Shown one piece after another: positions 1 to 7,213 of a stretch of DNA of 21,900 nt. This DNA comes from SHLQ01 sp964196045 (GTDB lineage Bacteria > Actinomycetota > Acidimicrobiia > Acidimicrobiales > SHLQ01): positions 1 through 21,900 of the forward strand of contig CAXMRH010000135.1 in NCBI GenBank assembly GCA_964196045.1, given 5' to 3'. Both the position numbers and the translations under genes were made by a program. The notes below the pieces were generated by a model. The model saw nothing but the letters and a program-made list of their open reading frames with translations. It was not told the DNA's origin and ran no database searches. Positions within the stretch are counted from its first letter, which is position 1. Every line of letters begins with the position of its first letter.

Positions 1-177
1 GTGATCGGCGAGGAGGGCGAGAACGCCGCCAAGTCGGTATTGGCCGCAGCCGAAAGCCACGGGGCGGACGTGTTGTGCATCGGCACCCACGGGCTGGGTC
101 GATTCGATGGGCTTCTCGGGTCGCTGTCGACCAAGGTGGCGCGACGCGCCCAGTGCTCGGTGCTACTCGTTCGCTGA
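1..177 (+). CDS. Universal stress protein (UspA family), C-terminal fragment
   Basis: The window opens inside this gene. The frame is open from base 1 and stops at TGA 175-177, giving the last 58 residues. They contain the nucleotide-loop signature of ATP-binding UspA domains: a GTHGLGRFDGLLGS segment (residues about 33-46), then a helix and a terminal beta strand ending SVLLVR. The usual pattern is G-x2-G-x9-G-S/T; here the last spacing appears one residue shorter. Usp proteins are cytoplasmic, bind ATP or AMP, and accumulate under starvation or redox stress. The first codon is a GTG, but it is almost certainly internal because a Usp domain is about 140 residues and most of it lies upstream. 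Confident of the family, not of a specific role. Confidence 0.85.
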   Translation: MIGEEGENAAKSVLAAAESHGADVLCIGTHGLGRFDGLLGSLSTKVARRAQCSVLLVR

Positions 178-567
178 TGCTCTTGTAGGTCTGGTTCCCT
201 CCGCTAAAACGGCTCTGTCCCATATTTCGTCCCATATTTCCCCCGGCATTGACCGGACTCGGCCGGATCACCTGGACGAAGAAGCTCCGAAAACAGGACG
301 AACGGGACCAGCTCGCCGTACACCGTCACATGGTTGGCCACCCTGTCGTCCGACTCATGTACTCCTGAGCCAACGTTCCTATGTTCATGGGGGACCCCTC
401 GGACTAGTTCCACCCTTTTTAGGCAGGAAAAGCATTTAGGAACCCTCTCCACTATCCGACAGAGGATTTAGCGACGACTTCAATCAACCCAATTTGGCGG
501 CTAGCAACGCCCTCTCATTTTTGGCTTCATCGTCCGGCATCAGCCTTATTAGACGGAGAATTGCATC
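178..567. promoter_or_regulatory. Gene-free region between usp end and LuxR-type gene
   Basis: About 390 bp with no convincing gene; the short frames crossing it have no ribosome site and no family signature. It contains a perfect 12-bp tandem repeat (217-240), a GGGGGACCCC-like palindrome near 388-400, and GTTCCTA / TAGGAAC elements in opposite orientation near 375 and 437. AT-rich DNA occurs near 541-552 (TTATTAG), where a -10 box for the downstream gene could lie, with TTGGCT about 19 bp upstream as a possible but poor -35. This looks like a regulatory region for the gene starting at 568. It could also contain a small RNA, but I see no clear terminator to support that. Confidence 0.45.
217..240 (+). 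repeat. Perfect 12-bp direct tandem repeat
   Basis: GTCCCATATTTC occurs at 217-228 and again, directly abutting, at 229-240. The 12-bp spacing is slightly more than one helical turn. It lies in the gene-free region about 40 bp after the usp stop and about 330 bp before the LuxR-type start. Tandem direct repeats of this kind can be binding sites for dimeric regulators, but a simple slipped-strand duplication is equally possible. Confidence 0.8.
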
Positions 568-1185
568 ATGGAGACCCGCCAATACACCCCAGCCCGATTC
601 ATCTTGTGCGAATCGCGCCGTGCTCTCGCAGAGGCAACGGCAACGGCACTCGACTCGATAGAGGGCGTGCAGTGTCTTGGCGTGGCCCGGACGTATCGTG
701 CAGCACGATCGCAGCTCGGACGTCAGCACGCCGATGTGGTGACCATCGCCCTTGACTTCGATTCCGACGAAATTGAGCGGATGGCCGAAGCTGCCCCCGA
801 CACCACGATCGCATTCATTGCCGACACCGAGACCCTTCAAATGCGCAATCTGCAGAAGAAGTGCGACAACGTTCGCCTCGTTCCGTCAGACGCTTCCCTA
901 CCGCAACTCGTGCGATTGGCCCAAGACCCTGAGGAGGCCAACGACACAGCCGGCAGTTGGAATCCATCCGGACTAACACCACGGGAGCTCGAAATCCTCG
1001 ACCTGCTGGTGAAGGGATTCAATGCAAAGGGGATGGCTGCCCACCTTCATCTCTCGATCCATACTGCTCGCTTCCACATCAAAGGGGTGCTCGCAAAGTT
1101 GAACGTGACGAGTCAAGCCGAGGCGATCGTCGTCGGAATTCGTCGAGGGCTTGTCTCACCTCCTGCACGTCTTCAGCGAAGCTGA
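568..1185 (+). CDS. LuxR/NarL-family regulator with degenerate receiver domain
   Basis: A 205-residue predicted DNA-binding regulator. Residues 136-196 form a clear GerE/LuxR helix-turn-helix, beginning LTPRELEILDLLVKG and including the recognition-helix segment SIHTARFHIKGVLAKL. Residues 10-120 have the length and strand pattern of a response-regulator receiver, but the acidic pair is replaced by E15-S16. The strand that normally carries the phospho-aspartate reads DVVTIALD, placing Ala61 at the expected Asp (Asp63 is the only nearby acid). Phosphorylation in the usual way therefore looks unlikely, and it may sense another signal or act constitutively. The ATG at 568 is supported by GGAG at 555-558, 9 nt upstream. 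No cognate kinase is adjacent. The downstream neighbour, 72 bp away, is an MFS transporter that it may control. Confidence 0.85.
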   Translation: METRQYTPARFILCESRRALAEATATALDSIEGVQCLGVARTYRAARSQLGRQHADVVTIALDFDSDEIERMAEAAPDTTIAFIADTETLQMRNLQKKCDNVRLVPSDASLPQLVRLAQDPEEANDTAGSWNPSGLTPRELEILDLLVKGFNAKGMAAHLHLSIHTARFHIKGVLAKLNVTSQAEAIVVGIRRGLVSPPARLQRS

Positions 1186-1213
1186 GTGACCCTGGCACAC
1201 CGAGTATCTCCTT

Positions 1214-1234
1214 GAGCGATCACGATCTTCGCTC
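1214..1234. other. Hairpin between LuxR-type gene and MFS gene
   Basis: GAGCGA (1214-1219) and TCGCTC (1229-1234) form a perfect 6-bp stem with a 9-nt loop, in the 72-bp gap after the regulator stop and 23 bp before the transporter start. There is no T-run, so it is a weak terminator candidate. It could also be a palindromic operator for the upstream LuxR-type protein. Confidence 0.35.
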
Positions 1235-1257
1235 GGTATTGCAGCAGACTCGCGGCG

Positions 1258-2451
1258 ATGCCCTCGTTCCGATCGTCAACGACTACCCCGCGGGTTTCTG
1301 ACGGAGCGAAGATCCTCGGGTTAGCAGTGTTCCTAGTTGCATACGGAACCAACCTCTCGACCCCCCTCCTCGTCGCGTACCGGGACCGTCTCGATCTCGG
1401 TGACTCGGCCACGATGGCGATATTCACCCTGTATGTGGTCGGCATTCTCGCCGTCCTGCCATTCGCAGGACAACTATCTGATCGACATGGACGACAGGCC
1501 ATTGCGATCCCTTTCGTCATTACCTCCGCAGCTGCATCTCTGGTCATGATCCTTGGACAGGACAACTTTGCCTTCCTGCTTCTCGGACGACTCCTGCTCG
1601 GCGTGGTGAGCGGTGCGGTGTTGAGCGTCAGCGCCGCGTGGATGCAGGAGTTGTTCGGAAGAGGTGGAGAGCAACGCTCCGCGCTGATCTCAACCGTGCT
1701 CTCGTATGGAGGCTTCGGCGCCGGTCCAGTCGCTTCGGCGCTCATCCTCGAGCTCGATGCTTGGCCCCTAACTCTTCCGTATGTGCTGCACGCAGGCGCA
1801 ACGCTGCTCGTCGTTCCATTGCTACTTCGTGTACCCGATGGGCGACGTCGATCTCGGACACCTCTCCGCGTACAGCTCGGGATACCTCCAGATGGACAGA
1901 AGATCTTTCGTCGACTCATTGCACCCGCGGCCATTTGGGTGTTCAGCTTCCCATCCGCATCCTTTGCGCTGTTCCCAGTCATCGTGAGCGATGCGATCGA
2001 GGGTTCCGACGTCGTGGTTGCTGGGGCCTCGGGCGCCCTCACAGCCTGGTCTGCCCTGCTGTCACGATCGATTCTTCCGCGCCTCGGTCCAGAGCGTTCG
2101 CTGCCCGTGGCGATGCTGTTCGGGACCATGGGCTACGCCTTAGGTGTAACCGCATTCGTTACGGACGCATGGCAGCTAGTGCTCCCCGCAGCTGTACTGC
2201 TCGGCGCTGCCTCGGGTCTACTGACAAGCGCCACGCTGGCTCTGCTCGCAGAGATGGCCGACGAATCCACGAGGGGCGCGATCAATGCGACCTTTTACCT
2301 TCTTGCCTACCCAGGCATGGCGATGCCGATACTCCTGACAGCAGTGGGCTCGTTCATCGGACTGGCCGCCTCACTGGTCCTCGTGACGGCGGTCGCAGCC
2401 GGAGCGACTTGGTTGATCTTCGTGCGATCAGCGACCGCCGGGGCTCGCTAG
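1258..2451 (+). CDS. Major facilitator superfamily (MFS) transporter
   Basis: A 397-residue, very hydrophobic inner-membrane protein with about 12 predicted helices. The loop between helices 2 and 3 carries the MFS motif A as GQLSDRHGR (residues 71-79), characteristic of proton-linked sugar/drug transporters. A charged central loop near residues 193-215 separates the two six-helix halves. The second half has a weaker pattern and lacks a good second motif A. Substrate cannot be read from sequence; efflux is the commonest role for short actinobacterial MFS proteins next to a regulator, but that is inference. The ATG at 1258 has no strong ribosome site. It may be co-transcribed with the LuxR-type gene. 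Its stop overlaps that of the convergent downstream gene by four bases. Confidence 0.87.
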   Translation: MPSFRSSTTTPRVSDGAKILGLAVFLVAYGTNLSTPLLVAYRDRLDLGDSATMAIFTLYVVGILAVLPFAGQLSDRHGRQAIAIPFVITSAAASLVMILGQDNFAFLLLGRLLLGVVSGAVLSVSAAWMQELFGRGGEQRSALISTVLSYGGFGAGPVASALILELDAWPLTLPYVLHAGATLLVVPLLLRVPDGRRRSRTPLRVQLGIPPDGQKIFRRLIAPAAIWVFSFPSASFALFPVIVSDAIEGSDVVVAGASGALTAWSALLSRSILPRLGPERSLPVAMLFGTMGYALGVTAFVTDAWQLVLPAAVLLGAASGLLTSATLALLAEMADESTRGAINATFYLLAYPGMAMPILLTAVGSFIGLAASLVLVTAVAAGATWLIFVRSATAGAR

Positions 2452-2882
2452 AGGGCCCACACCCGGAGCTGTTGATCGATGTATGACGGGGAGATGCCGA
2501 ACAACTCCGCGCCCTCAATGACGCGCTCCAAGTAACCCTCTCGAGGTGTGCTCGGTGTGTCGTGGCAAGCCACATAGATGGAAACGTCGGTTTGATCGCC
2601 GGCCTCGATGACGGGCAACACCTCACGGGTGTAGTTGCCCATCGCAAGACCTTCGAAGCCATCGAGCGCCGAGATATGTGCTTCGCTCACGGTCCACAAG
2701 ACCCCACGGACGACCGAACCGTGGTCGCGGACCGCTGTTGCAACTCCTCGTTCGTTGATCAGGAAAGCGTGATCGTCAAGGTGCGCTAGGCCACGGGGGG
2801 TCGAGCCAGGACATCGGTCCTGCATCTGCTCGGCCAGCATGTTCGAGCCATAGGCGAAGTAGGGCAGCGTCGGTGGCAACAC
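2448..2882 (-). CDS. Gamma-glutamylcyclotransferase-like (AIG2/GGCT fold) protein
   Basis: A 144-residue protein with the GGCT-fold signature YFAYGSNM (residues 8-15), where the YGSN loop binds the substrate gamma-glutamyl group. A likely catalytic glutamate is E77 in LDGFEG, matching the LDxxEG of GGCT enzymes. Family members cleave gamma-glutamyl peptides or amines to 5-oxoproline and act in thiol or amino-acid metabolism in the cytoplasm; the substrate here is unknown. The frame stays open well upstream, but I choose GTG 2882 because a TACAGT box lies exactly 7 nt before it on this strand, a leaderless arrangement, and because family members begin just before the YFAYGSN strand. The gene diverges from the lipoprotein gene and converges on the MFS gene, with overlapping stops at CTAG. 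Confidence 0.82.
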   Translation of the reverse strand: MLPPTLPYFAYGSNMLAEQMQDRCPGSTPRGLAHLDDHAFLINERGVATAVRDHGSVVRGVLWTVSEAHISALDGFEGLAMGNYTREVLPVIEAGDQTDVSIYVACHDTPSTPREGYLERVIEGAELFGISPSYIDQQLRVWAL

Positions 2883-2889
2883 GCTCGGG

Positions 2890-2895
2890 ACTGTA
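2890..2895 (-). promoter_or_regulatory. Leaderless -10 box for GGCT-like gene
   Basis: On the minus strand TACAGT matches the actinobacterial TANNNT -10 box and is followed by 7 nt and then GTG 2882. This puts the expected transcript start at or next to the start codon. No clear -35 element is visible. Confidence 0.6.
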
Positions 2896-2965
2896 GCGCT
2901 GGCCACAGCGACGTCCAGCGCGGGGAGAACACCCCGGAGACTCTCCACACGGCGATATCTAGCGT

Positions 2966-4171
2966 GTGCGCATGGCATCCGCGGCCACCCACCTCTGCCC
3001 TGCCCGTTTGACGGTCGCGACACGAACCACGACCTTGGCGATTGTTGTTGCGACGATTGCGTTGACTGCGTGTAGCCAGACCGGATTCTCCCTCCCTGAC
3101 CGCCGCGCGGCCTCGACCCAAATTGCTGTATCGACGTCGACCCCACTTGCCGTTGGGCCGCTCCTGTCCGAACGCGCTATCCCCGTGCCGACGACTGACC
3201 CAATGATGGCCACCACGATCGCGGCTGTCCTGCTCGAGTCAACCTCGACACCCGTGTCTGAAGTCGATCCAGTACTTCCACGCCTCGAGATCGATCCGAT
3301 CTTCGACGCTATCCATGACCGTCTCGCGAGCGTGATCACGGTTCCCGTGCGTTTGCCCTACGACCTCGGTGAGAGCACCGCGACGTTGACCCCAACCCTC
3401 AGCCTGATCGACCCCGGTGGTTATGTGATTCACCTCGGCGTCGGACCTGATTGCAACGGCGCCTCTCAGTGTCGGGTCTCGACCTTCACCGCGCGTCGAA
3501 GCGTCCGGAGCAATCCAAGGGTCACATCCACTGGCACGGAGGTGCCTTTGCCCGGCGGCTTGGTCGGCATGTTCTCCGATGCGACATGCGGGACCGATTG
3601 CAACAACGGCTTCGTCACCTGGGTCGAAGATCACGTGTTGTACAGCGTTGGATCCCGGCTCGCTTCCGGGCCGGACGTCCTCTGGCTGGCCTGGCTCTCG
3701 ATCGACCCCTCAGCCGCCCCTCCAGTACGGCCCGAGATCTGCGGACCAGGTGCTCCGGCGCACAACGGAAGGGTCGCCCGGTCGATCACTACAGAGCTCG
3801 ATGACGAGCGGACGATGCACTGGGTTGCGGTCTGTTCTGCCGATGGAACCGACGTCGAGATCCTTCGGAGCGCGGGTGAATTACGGTGGATCGATGTGGA
3901 CGCAGATGGTTTTCATGACGCCGTCGTACGCCACGACGACGGGACGAGCACAATCTTCGCCCTCGACGGCAACTCTCCCAAGGCCGCCATCGACATAGCA
4001 ACCAGCGGCCGACTTGTGGTCGGCGAGCTTGGCTGCTGGGACTCCGATGGTGATGGCCGGCACGAGGCGTTCGACGTCGCCTCCGGGGACTCGCTTCGTT
4101 TCATCAACCCGGTGACCGTTCGACGTACGGCGGCCAACGATGCGGTGCTCGGTCAAGTAGGCAACTGCTGA
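2966..4171 (+). CDS. Predicted lipoprotein with DxDxDG (FG-GAP-like) loops
   Basis: About 400 residues. The N-terminus has a basic region, a hydrophobic stretch and the lipobox ALTAC, making Cys36 (Cys34 from the ATG at 2972) the likely lipidated residue; the mature protein would sit on the outer face of the membrane. The C-terminal part has two calcium-loop-like motifs, DVDADGFHD (about residues 311-319) and DSDGDGRHE (about 358-366), each followed by beta-rich sequence as in FG-GAP/VCBS propeller repeats. Several Cys residues (CNGASQC, CGTDC) suggest disulfides. The middle is not recognised. Start is either GTG 2966 or ATG 2972; neither has a good ribosome site. The gene diverges from the GGCT-like gene and ends 1 nt before the patatin stop on the opposite strand. 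Function unknown; adhesion or ligand binding is possible. Confidence 0.75.
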   Translation: MRMASAATHLCPARLTVATRTTTLAIVVATIALTACSQTGFSLPDRRAASTQIAVSTSTPLAVGPLLSERAIPVPTTDPMMATTIAAVLLESTSTPVSEVDPVLPRLEIDPIFDAIHDRLASVITVPVRLPYDLGESTATLTPTLSLIDPGGYVIHLGVGPDCNGASQCRVSTFTARRSVRSNPRVTSTGTEVPLPGGLVGMFSDATCGTDCNNGFVTWVEDHVLYSVGSRLASGPDVLWLAWLSIDPSAAPPVRPEICGPGAPAHNGRVARSITTELDDERTMHWVAVCSADGTDVEILRSAGELRWIDVDADGFHDAVVRHDDGTSTIFALDGNSPKAAIDIATSGRLVVGELGCWDSDGDGRHEAFDVASGDSLRFINPVTVRRTAANDAVLGQVGNC

Positions 4172-4172
4172 C

Positions 4173-5267
4173 CTACCGGCGGTACTGCCGGCGCTCGACG
4201 ACGATGGGCGACAAAGCACTCTTCCGGACTCGACCCACAGGAGCCCGCGGATGGGTGACGACGACTCGCTGCTCCACATTAAATCCTTCGATGTCGAGGT
4301 GCTCGACCATCGCCTGTGCACCAGCCGTGAGCGCGTCCATCAACACATGAGTATCGAGCTCGAGTCGATCGGGCAGTTCGGCCTCCGCGGGTGGAATGAC
4401 GACTTCGATCACCAGCGGTCGCCCTCCACCAGCCACAGGGCACGCGTCGCCAGCCATGACGGCTTTGAGAGACTCGGTGTTGTTCCAGAATCGCTCGGCA
4501 GACTCGTTCACGATCTCGGCCACGTAACCCCCGTGCATCCGGCGAACAAGCCTCGGCACCGTCACTCGCTCGAACACGTTCAGATCTTCGGGTTTTCCAT
4601 CCTTGTTGAACCCACGGCTTCGAGCGACCAAAATATGGGTAGCCCCACTGTCGATGGCACTCGGCCAGGGAACTGCTTCCAACATCCCACCGTCGATGTA
4701 GGTGCGCGCGCCGATGTGCCGCGACGGGCCAGCGAGGACCGGTAAGGACGCCGATGCAGCCAGAACTCGACGAGCATGTTCTTCGGTCTCGCCCACGCGG
4801 AACAAGGTCGTGTCGTCGTCCTCCTCGGCAGGACTCACGGTTGCCCAGAGTGGGATGTCCGAATCGAGAAGATCTGTCCAGCTGAATCCGTGCTGATCGA
4901 GCGCCTCGTTGATGAGGTAGTCGAGGTCGAGGACCGAGCCGCCTCGTATGAGTCGTCGGCGATCGACGAACCTGTCGCTATTCAGAACGGTGTAATACAG
5001 CACCGAACCTGACGTGCCCTGCCCAGTGACGAAGAAGGCTCCGGCGATCGCACCGGCCGAGGTGCCGATCACCCCATCGAACGAGTTGCGCAGTCCAAGC
5101 TGTTCGAGCGCGAGCAGCATTCCCGAAGACACCGCTCCCCGCATGCCACCACCCTCGACCGCCAATACGACATGGAAGTCATCGCCGCGCTTGCTCGGCA
5201 AAGAACCCTCTTCGAGCCGATCGAGAATCACGTCTCGAACCGGAGGAAGAGCACCCTGCGAGACCAT
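4173..5267 (-). CDS. Patatin-like phospholipase
   Basis: A 364-residue predicted lipid acyl hydrolase. It has all the patatin landmarks: the glycine-rich oxyanion loop GGGMRG (residues 39-44), the nucleophile elbow GTSAG with Ser70 (68-72), and the catalytic aspartate in IDGG (Asp192). These form the Ser-Asp dyad used to release fatty acids from phospholipids. No signal peptide or membrane helix is obvious, so it is probably cytoplasmic or membrane-peripheral. The open frame extends further upstream, but the ATG at 5267 fits best: it overlaps the TGA of the upstream DedA gene as TGATG, and AGGAG lies about 10 nt before it. The pair is therefore probably translated together. Substrate and physiological role are not visible. 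Confidence 0.88.
   Translation of the reverse strand: MVSQGALPPVRDVILDRLEEGSLPSKRGDDFHVVLAVEGGGMRGAVSSGMLLALEQLGLRNSFDGVIGTSAGAIAGAFFVTGQGTSGSVLYYTVLNSDRFVDRRRLIRGGSVLDLDYLINEALDQHGFSWTDLLDSDIPLWATVSPAEEDDDTTLFRVGETEEHARRVLAASASLPVLAGPSRHIGARTYIDGGMLEAVPWPSAIDSGATHILVARSRGFNKDGKPEDLNVFERVTVPRLVRRMHGGYVAEIVNESAERFWNNTESLKAVMAGDACPVAGGGRPLVIEVVIPPAEAELPDRLELDTHVLMDALTAGAQAMVEHLDIEGFNVEQRVVVTHPRAPVGRVRKSALSPIVVERRQYRR
4176..4191. terminator. Short GC hairpin at convergent lipoprotein/patatin ends
   Basis: CCGGCG (4176-4181) and TGCCGG (4186-4191) form a 6-bp stem with one G-T pair and a 4-nt loop, 5 nt after the lipoprotein stop and inside the last codons of the patatin gene on the other strand. 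There is no T-tract. It may end transcription of the lipoprotein gene; weak evidence. Confidence 0.35.
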
Positions 5268-5935
5268 CAGACCGAAACTCCTGCCCCAGAGCCGCCTCGA
5301 ACCCGTTCGAGGAGCCACCGCACGACCTCAATGAGAACGGTGAAGCTCAAAGCGAAACCGAAGGCAAGCCACAGCGCCGTGGTCTGATTCTCGATCGCGC
5401 TCGCCACGAAATACCCGAGCAGAGCGGCGTAACTCGCCCACAGTGTCGTCGCGAGCAGATCCCATCGCGTGAACCACGCCAAGAATGGCTGTCCGGTGAG
5501 GCCACACGACAAGGTCATCGCTGTCCGGCCACCCGGGATGAAGCGAGCCGTGATGAGGAGGAGCCCGCCGCGTTTGCGTATCTGGTCGCCGGCGGCAAGC
5601 AGACGCCTATCGCCACTCTCGCCGCGAAAGAACCAGCGCTTGAGAAGGCGATCCGAGCGGTTGCCGATCCAGTAGGCCAGCGAGTCACCGGCATAGGCAC
5701 CAGTGGAACCCGCAAGGATCACAAGCACCACCGAGAGAACCGGACGGTCATCGATCAACGTTCCTGCACCCGCCGCGACGCCGCCAGCGATCACGCTGAA
5801 CTCGGAGGGCACGATCGGAACGACCGAATCGAGGAGCGCCACGGTGAACAGAATCAGTAAGAACCAAGGATCCTGCGAAAGCTCGGTGATGAGCTCTTCC
5901 GTTTCGGTAAAGAGGTCGCCGACCCAGCTGATCAC
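5267..5935 (-). CDS. DedA/SNARE-associated (VTT) family membrane protein
   Basis: About 222 residues, strongly hydrophobic, with the DedA pattern: an early re-entrant segment with a conserved Glu (VPSEFSVIAGG), the GDSLAYWIG helix, and the conserved motif RFIPGGRT that carries the essential arginine, followed by several terminal helices. DedA proteins sit in the inner membrane and some members flip phospholipids or undecaprenyl phosphate. The start is uncertain. GTG 5935 is favoured because TAACGT lies 7 nt before it, the same leaderless spacing seen at other genes here. ATG 5956 (7 residues longer) is the alternative and has only a poorly placed AAGG. The stop overlaps the patatin ATG. The gene diverges from the histidine kinase. 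Confidence 0.87.
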   Translation of the reverse strand: MISWVGDLFTETEELITELSQDPWFLLILFTVALLDSVVPIVPSEFSVIAGGVAAGAGTLIDDRPVLSVVLVILAGSTGAYAGDSLAYWIGNRSDRLLKRWFFRGESGDRRLLAAGDQIRKRGGLLLITARFIPGGRTAMTLSCGLTGQPFLAWFTRWDLLATTLWASYAALLGYFVASAIENQTTALWLAFGFALSFTVLIEVVRWLLERVRGGSGAGVSV

Positions 5936-5942
5936 CCACACG

Positions 5943-5948
5943 ACGTTA
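5943..5948 (-). promoter_or_regulatory. Leaderless -10 box for dedA-patatin operon
   Basis: On the minus strand TAACGT fits TANNNT and is followed by 7 nt, then the in-frame GTG 5935. If ATG 5956 were the true start this box would lie inside the gene, so the call depends on the leaderless interpretation. Confidence 0.45.
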
Positions 5949-6013
5949 CAGGTCATCCTTGCGGACGACCCATCATCGCTCGGCCGGAGGACGACGCGAG
6001 ACGTAGTCGTTCG

Positions 6014-6019
6014 TACAAT
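6014..6019 (+). promoter_or_regulatory. Leaderless -10 box for kinase operon
   Basis: TACAAT, a close match to the sigma-70-type -10 box, lies 6 nt before GTG 6026 and 3 nt before GTG 6023. The transcript would begin at about 6025-6026, so the second GTG is the likelier start and the mRNA would have no leader. No clear -35 is seen. Confidence 0.6.
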
Positions 6020-6025
6020 GTTGTG

Positions 6026-7213
6026 GTGACCTTGGTGCAGAAGCTCCGCGAAGTCCTCGCTGACCGCCCGCGCCTTGGTGACGCCGCGGTTGCGATCACG
6101 TTCACCGTCGTGATGCTCGTCGGCCTTCAGATCCCGCCTGGGACAAATGATCGATCGGTCGACGTCCTCGCCGTTGTGCTTGTCGTCATCCCCGGCATTC
6201 TCACGGCGTTTCGACGAACACACCCCGTTGCTTCGTTAGCGGTGGCGACCGTCTTGAGCATGACGTACTGGGTTCTCGACTATTCAGGAGCGGGCGCTGG
6301 CTTCGCCGTCGTGGTTCTGCTCTATTCGACGGCCGTCTACTCCGCGGAGCGTCGACGTTCGAGCCAGGTCTTGATGGTGTTCACCATCACGATGTTCGCC
6401 GTCTTGATCGCCGGATACCTCTCACCCGATGAGGAGGAAGTCACGATTGGCGTGATCGTCCTCAACCTCGTGCTCTTCCAATTCGCCTGGCTCGCAGGCG
6501 ACGCTGTCAGAAACCGGCGGGCGCAGATGCTTCGCCTCCAAGGCCAGATCGAGCAAGCGGAGAAGGAACGACAGGACACACTGAACCGCGCGGTCGACGA
6601 AGAACGACACCGCATCGCGCGGGAACTACACGATGTCGTGGCGCACGCGATGTCCGTAATCGTGGTGCAGGCCGAGGGCGCGAGTCGCCTCGTCGGGAAG
6701 GACGAGGAGAGTGTGAAGACGGCGCTGGCGGCGATCGAACACACGGGGCGAGCGAATCTCAATGACATTCGGGGAATCGTCGGCCTCTTGCGAACCGACG
6801 GCAACAAGTACGCGCCATCGCCCGAACTCTCGATGGTCGACCAGTTGGTCGACCAGTGCTCAGAAGCCGGCCTCTCGGTCTCACTTGACGTGCAGGGCAC
6901 TCCCCGTAGTCTCCCGCCGATGATCGAGTTGTCGGGGTATCGAATCGTCCAGGAATCGCTTACCAATGCCATCAAACATGCGGGGCCAACAGCCAACGCA
7001 CAAGTGACCATCGAATACCACGACGACTCGCTCGGTATCGCAGTCGTCGATGACGGGCGAGGTGCCGCAGCGGACGCGCAACCCACAGCGGGCCACGGAC
7101 TTCTCGGCATCCGTGAACGGGTCGAAGCATTCGGCGGCCAGATTCGGACCGGCCCCCGGGTCGGGGGCGGCTTTGCGGTCGAGGCACGAATTCCAATCGA
7201 ATCAGGCCGATGA
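6026..7213 (+). CDS. Sensor histidine kinase, NarL/HisKA_3 type
   Basis: A 395-residue membrane sensor kinase. Residues about 20-160 hold five or six hydrophobic segments with little extracellular sequence, typical of intramembrane-sensing kinases. A short coiled segment leads to the HisKA_3 dimerisation domain with the phosphoacceptor in ELHDVVAH (His202). The C-terminal ATPase domain shows the N-box (QESLTNAIKHA), the G1 box (VVDDGRG) and the G2 box (GHGLLGIRERV). It would autophosphorylate and pass phosphate to the response regulator encoded immediately downstream, whose ATG overlaps this TGA by four bases (ATGA). I use GTG 6026 rather than 6023 because of the TACAAT box. The association with an ABC exporter suggests sensing of membrane damage or a transported compound, an inference from similar gene orders. 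Confidence 0.93.
   Translation: MTLVQKLREVLADRPRLGDAAVAITFTVVMLVGLQIPPGTNDRSVDVLAVVLVVIPGILTAFRRTHPVASLAVATVLSMTYWVLDYSGAGAGFAVVVLLYSTAVYSAERRRSSQVLMVFTITMFAVLIAGYLSPDEEEVTIGVIVLNLVLFQFAWLAGDAVRNRRAQMLRLQGQIEQAEKERQDTLNRAVDEERHRIARELHDVVAHAMSVIVVQAEGASRLVGKDEESVKTALAAIEHTGRANLNDIRGIVGLLRTDGNKYAPSPELSMVDQLVDQCSEAGLSVSLDVQGTPRSLPPMIELSGYRIVQESLTNAIKHAGPTANAQVTIEYHDDSLGIAVVDDGRGAAADAQPTAGHGLLGIRERVEAFGGQIRTGPRVGGGFAVEARIPIESGR

Noticed and set aside
107..439. A 110-residue frame crossing the usp end
   Set aside because: It starts inside the usp coding sequence in another frame and has no ribosome site or recognisable domain.
1173..2129. A 318-residue open frame on the minus strand
   Set aside because: It is antisense to the MFS transporter and is Arg/Ser-rich, as expected for a shadow frame.
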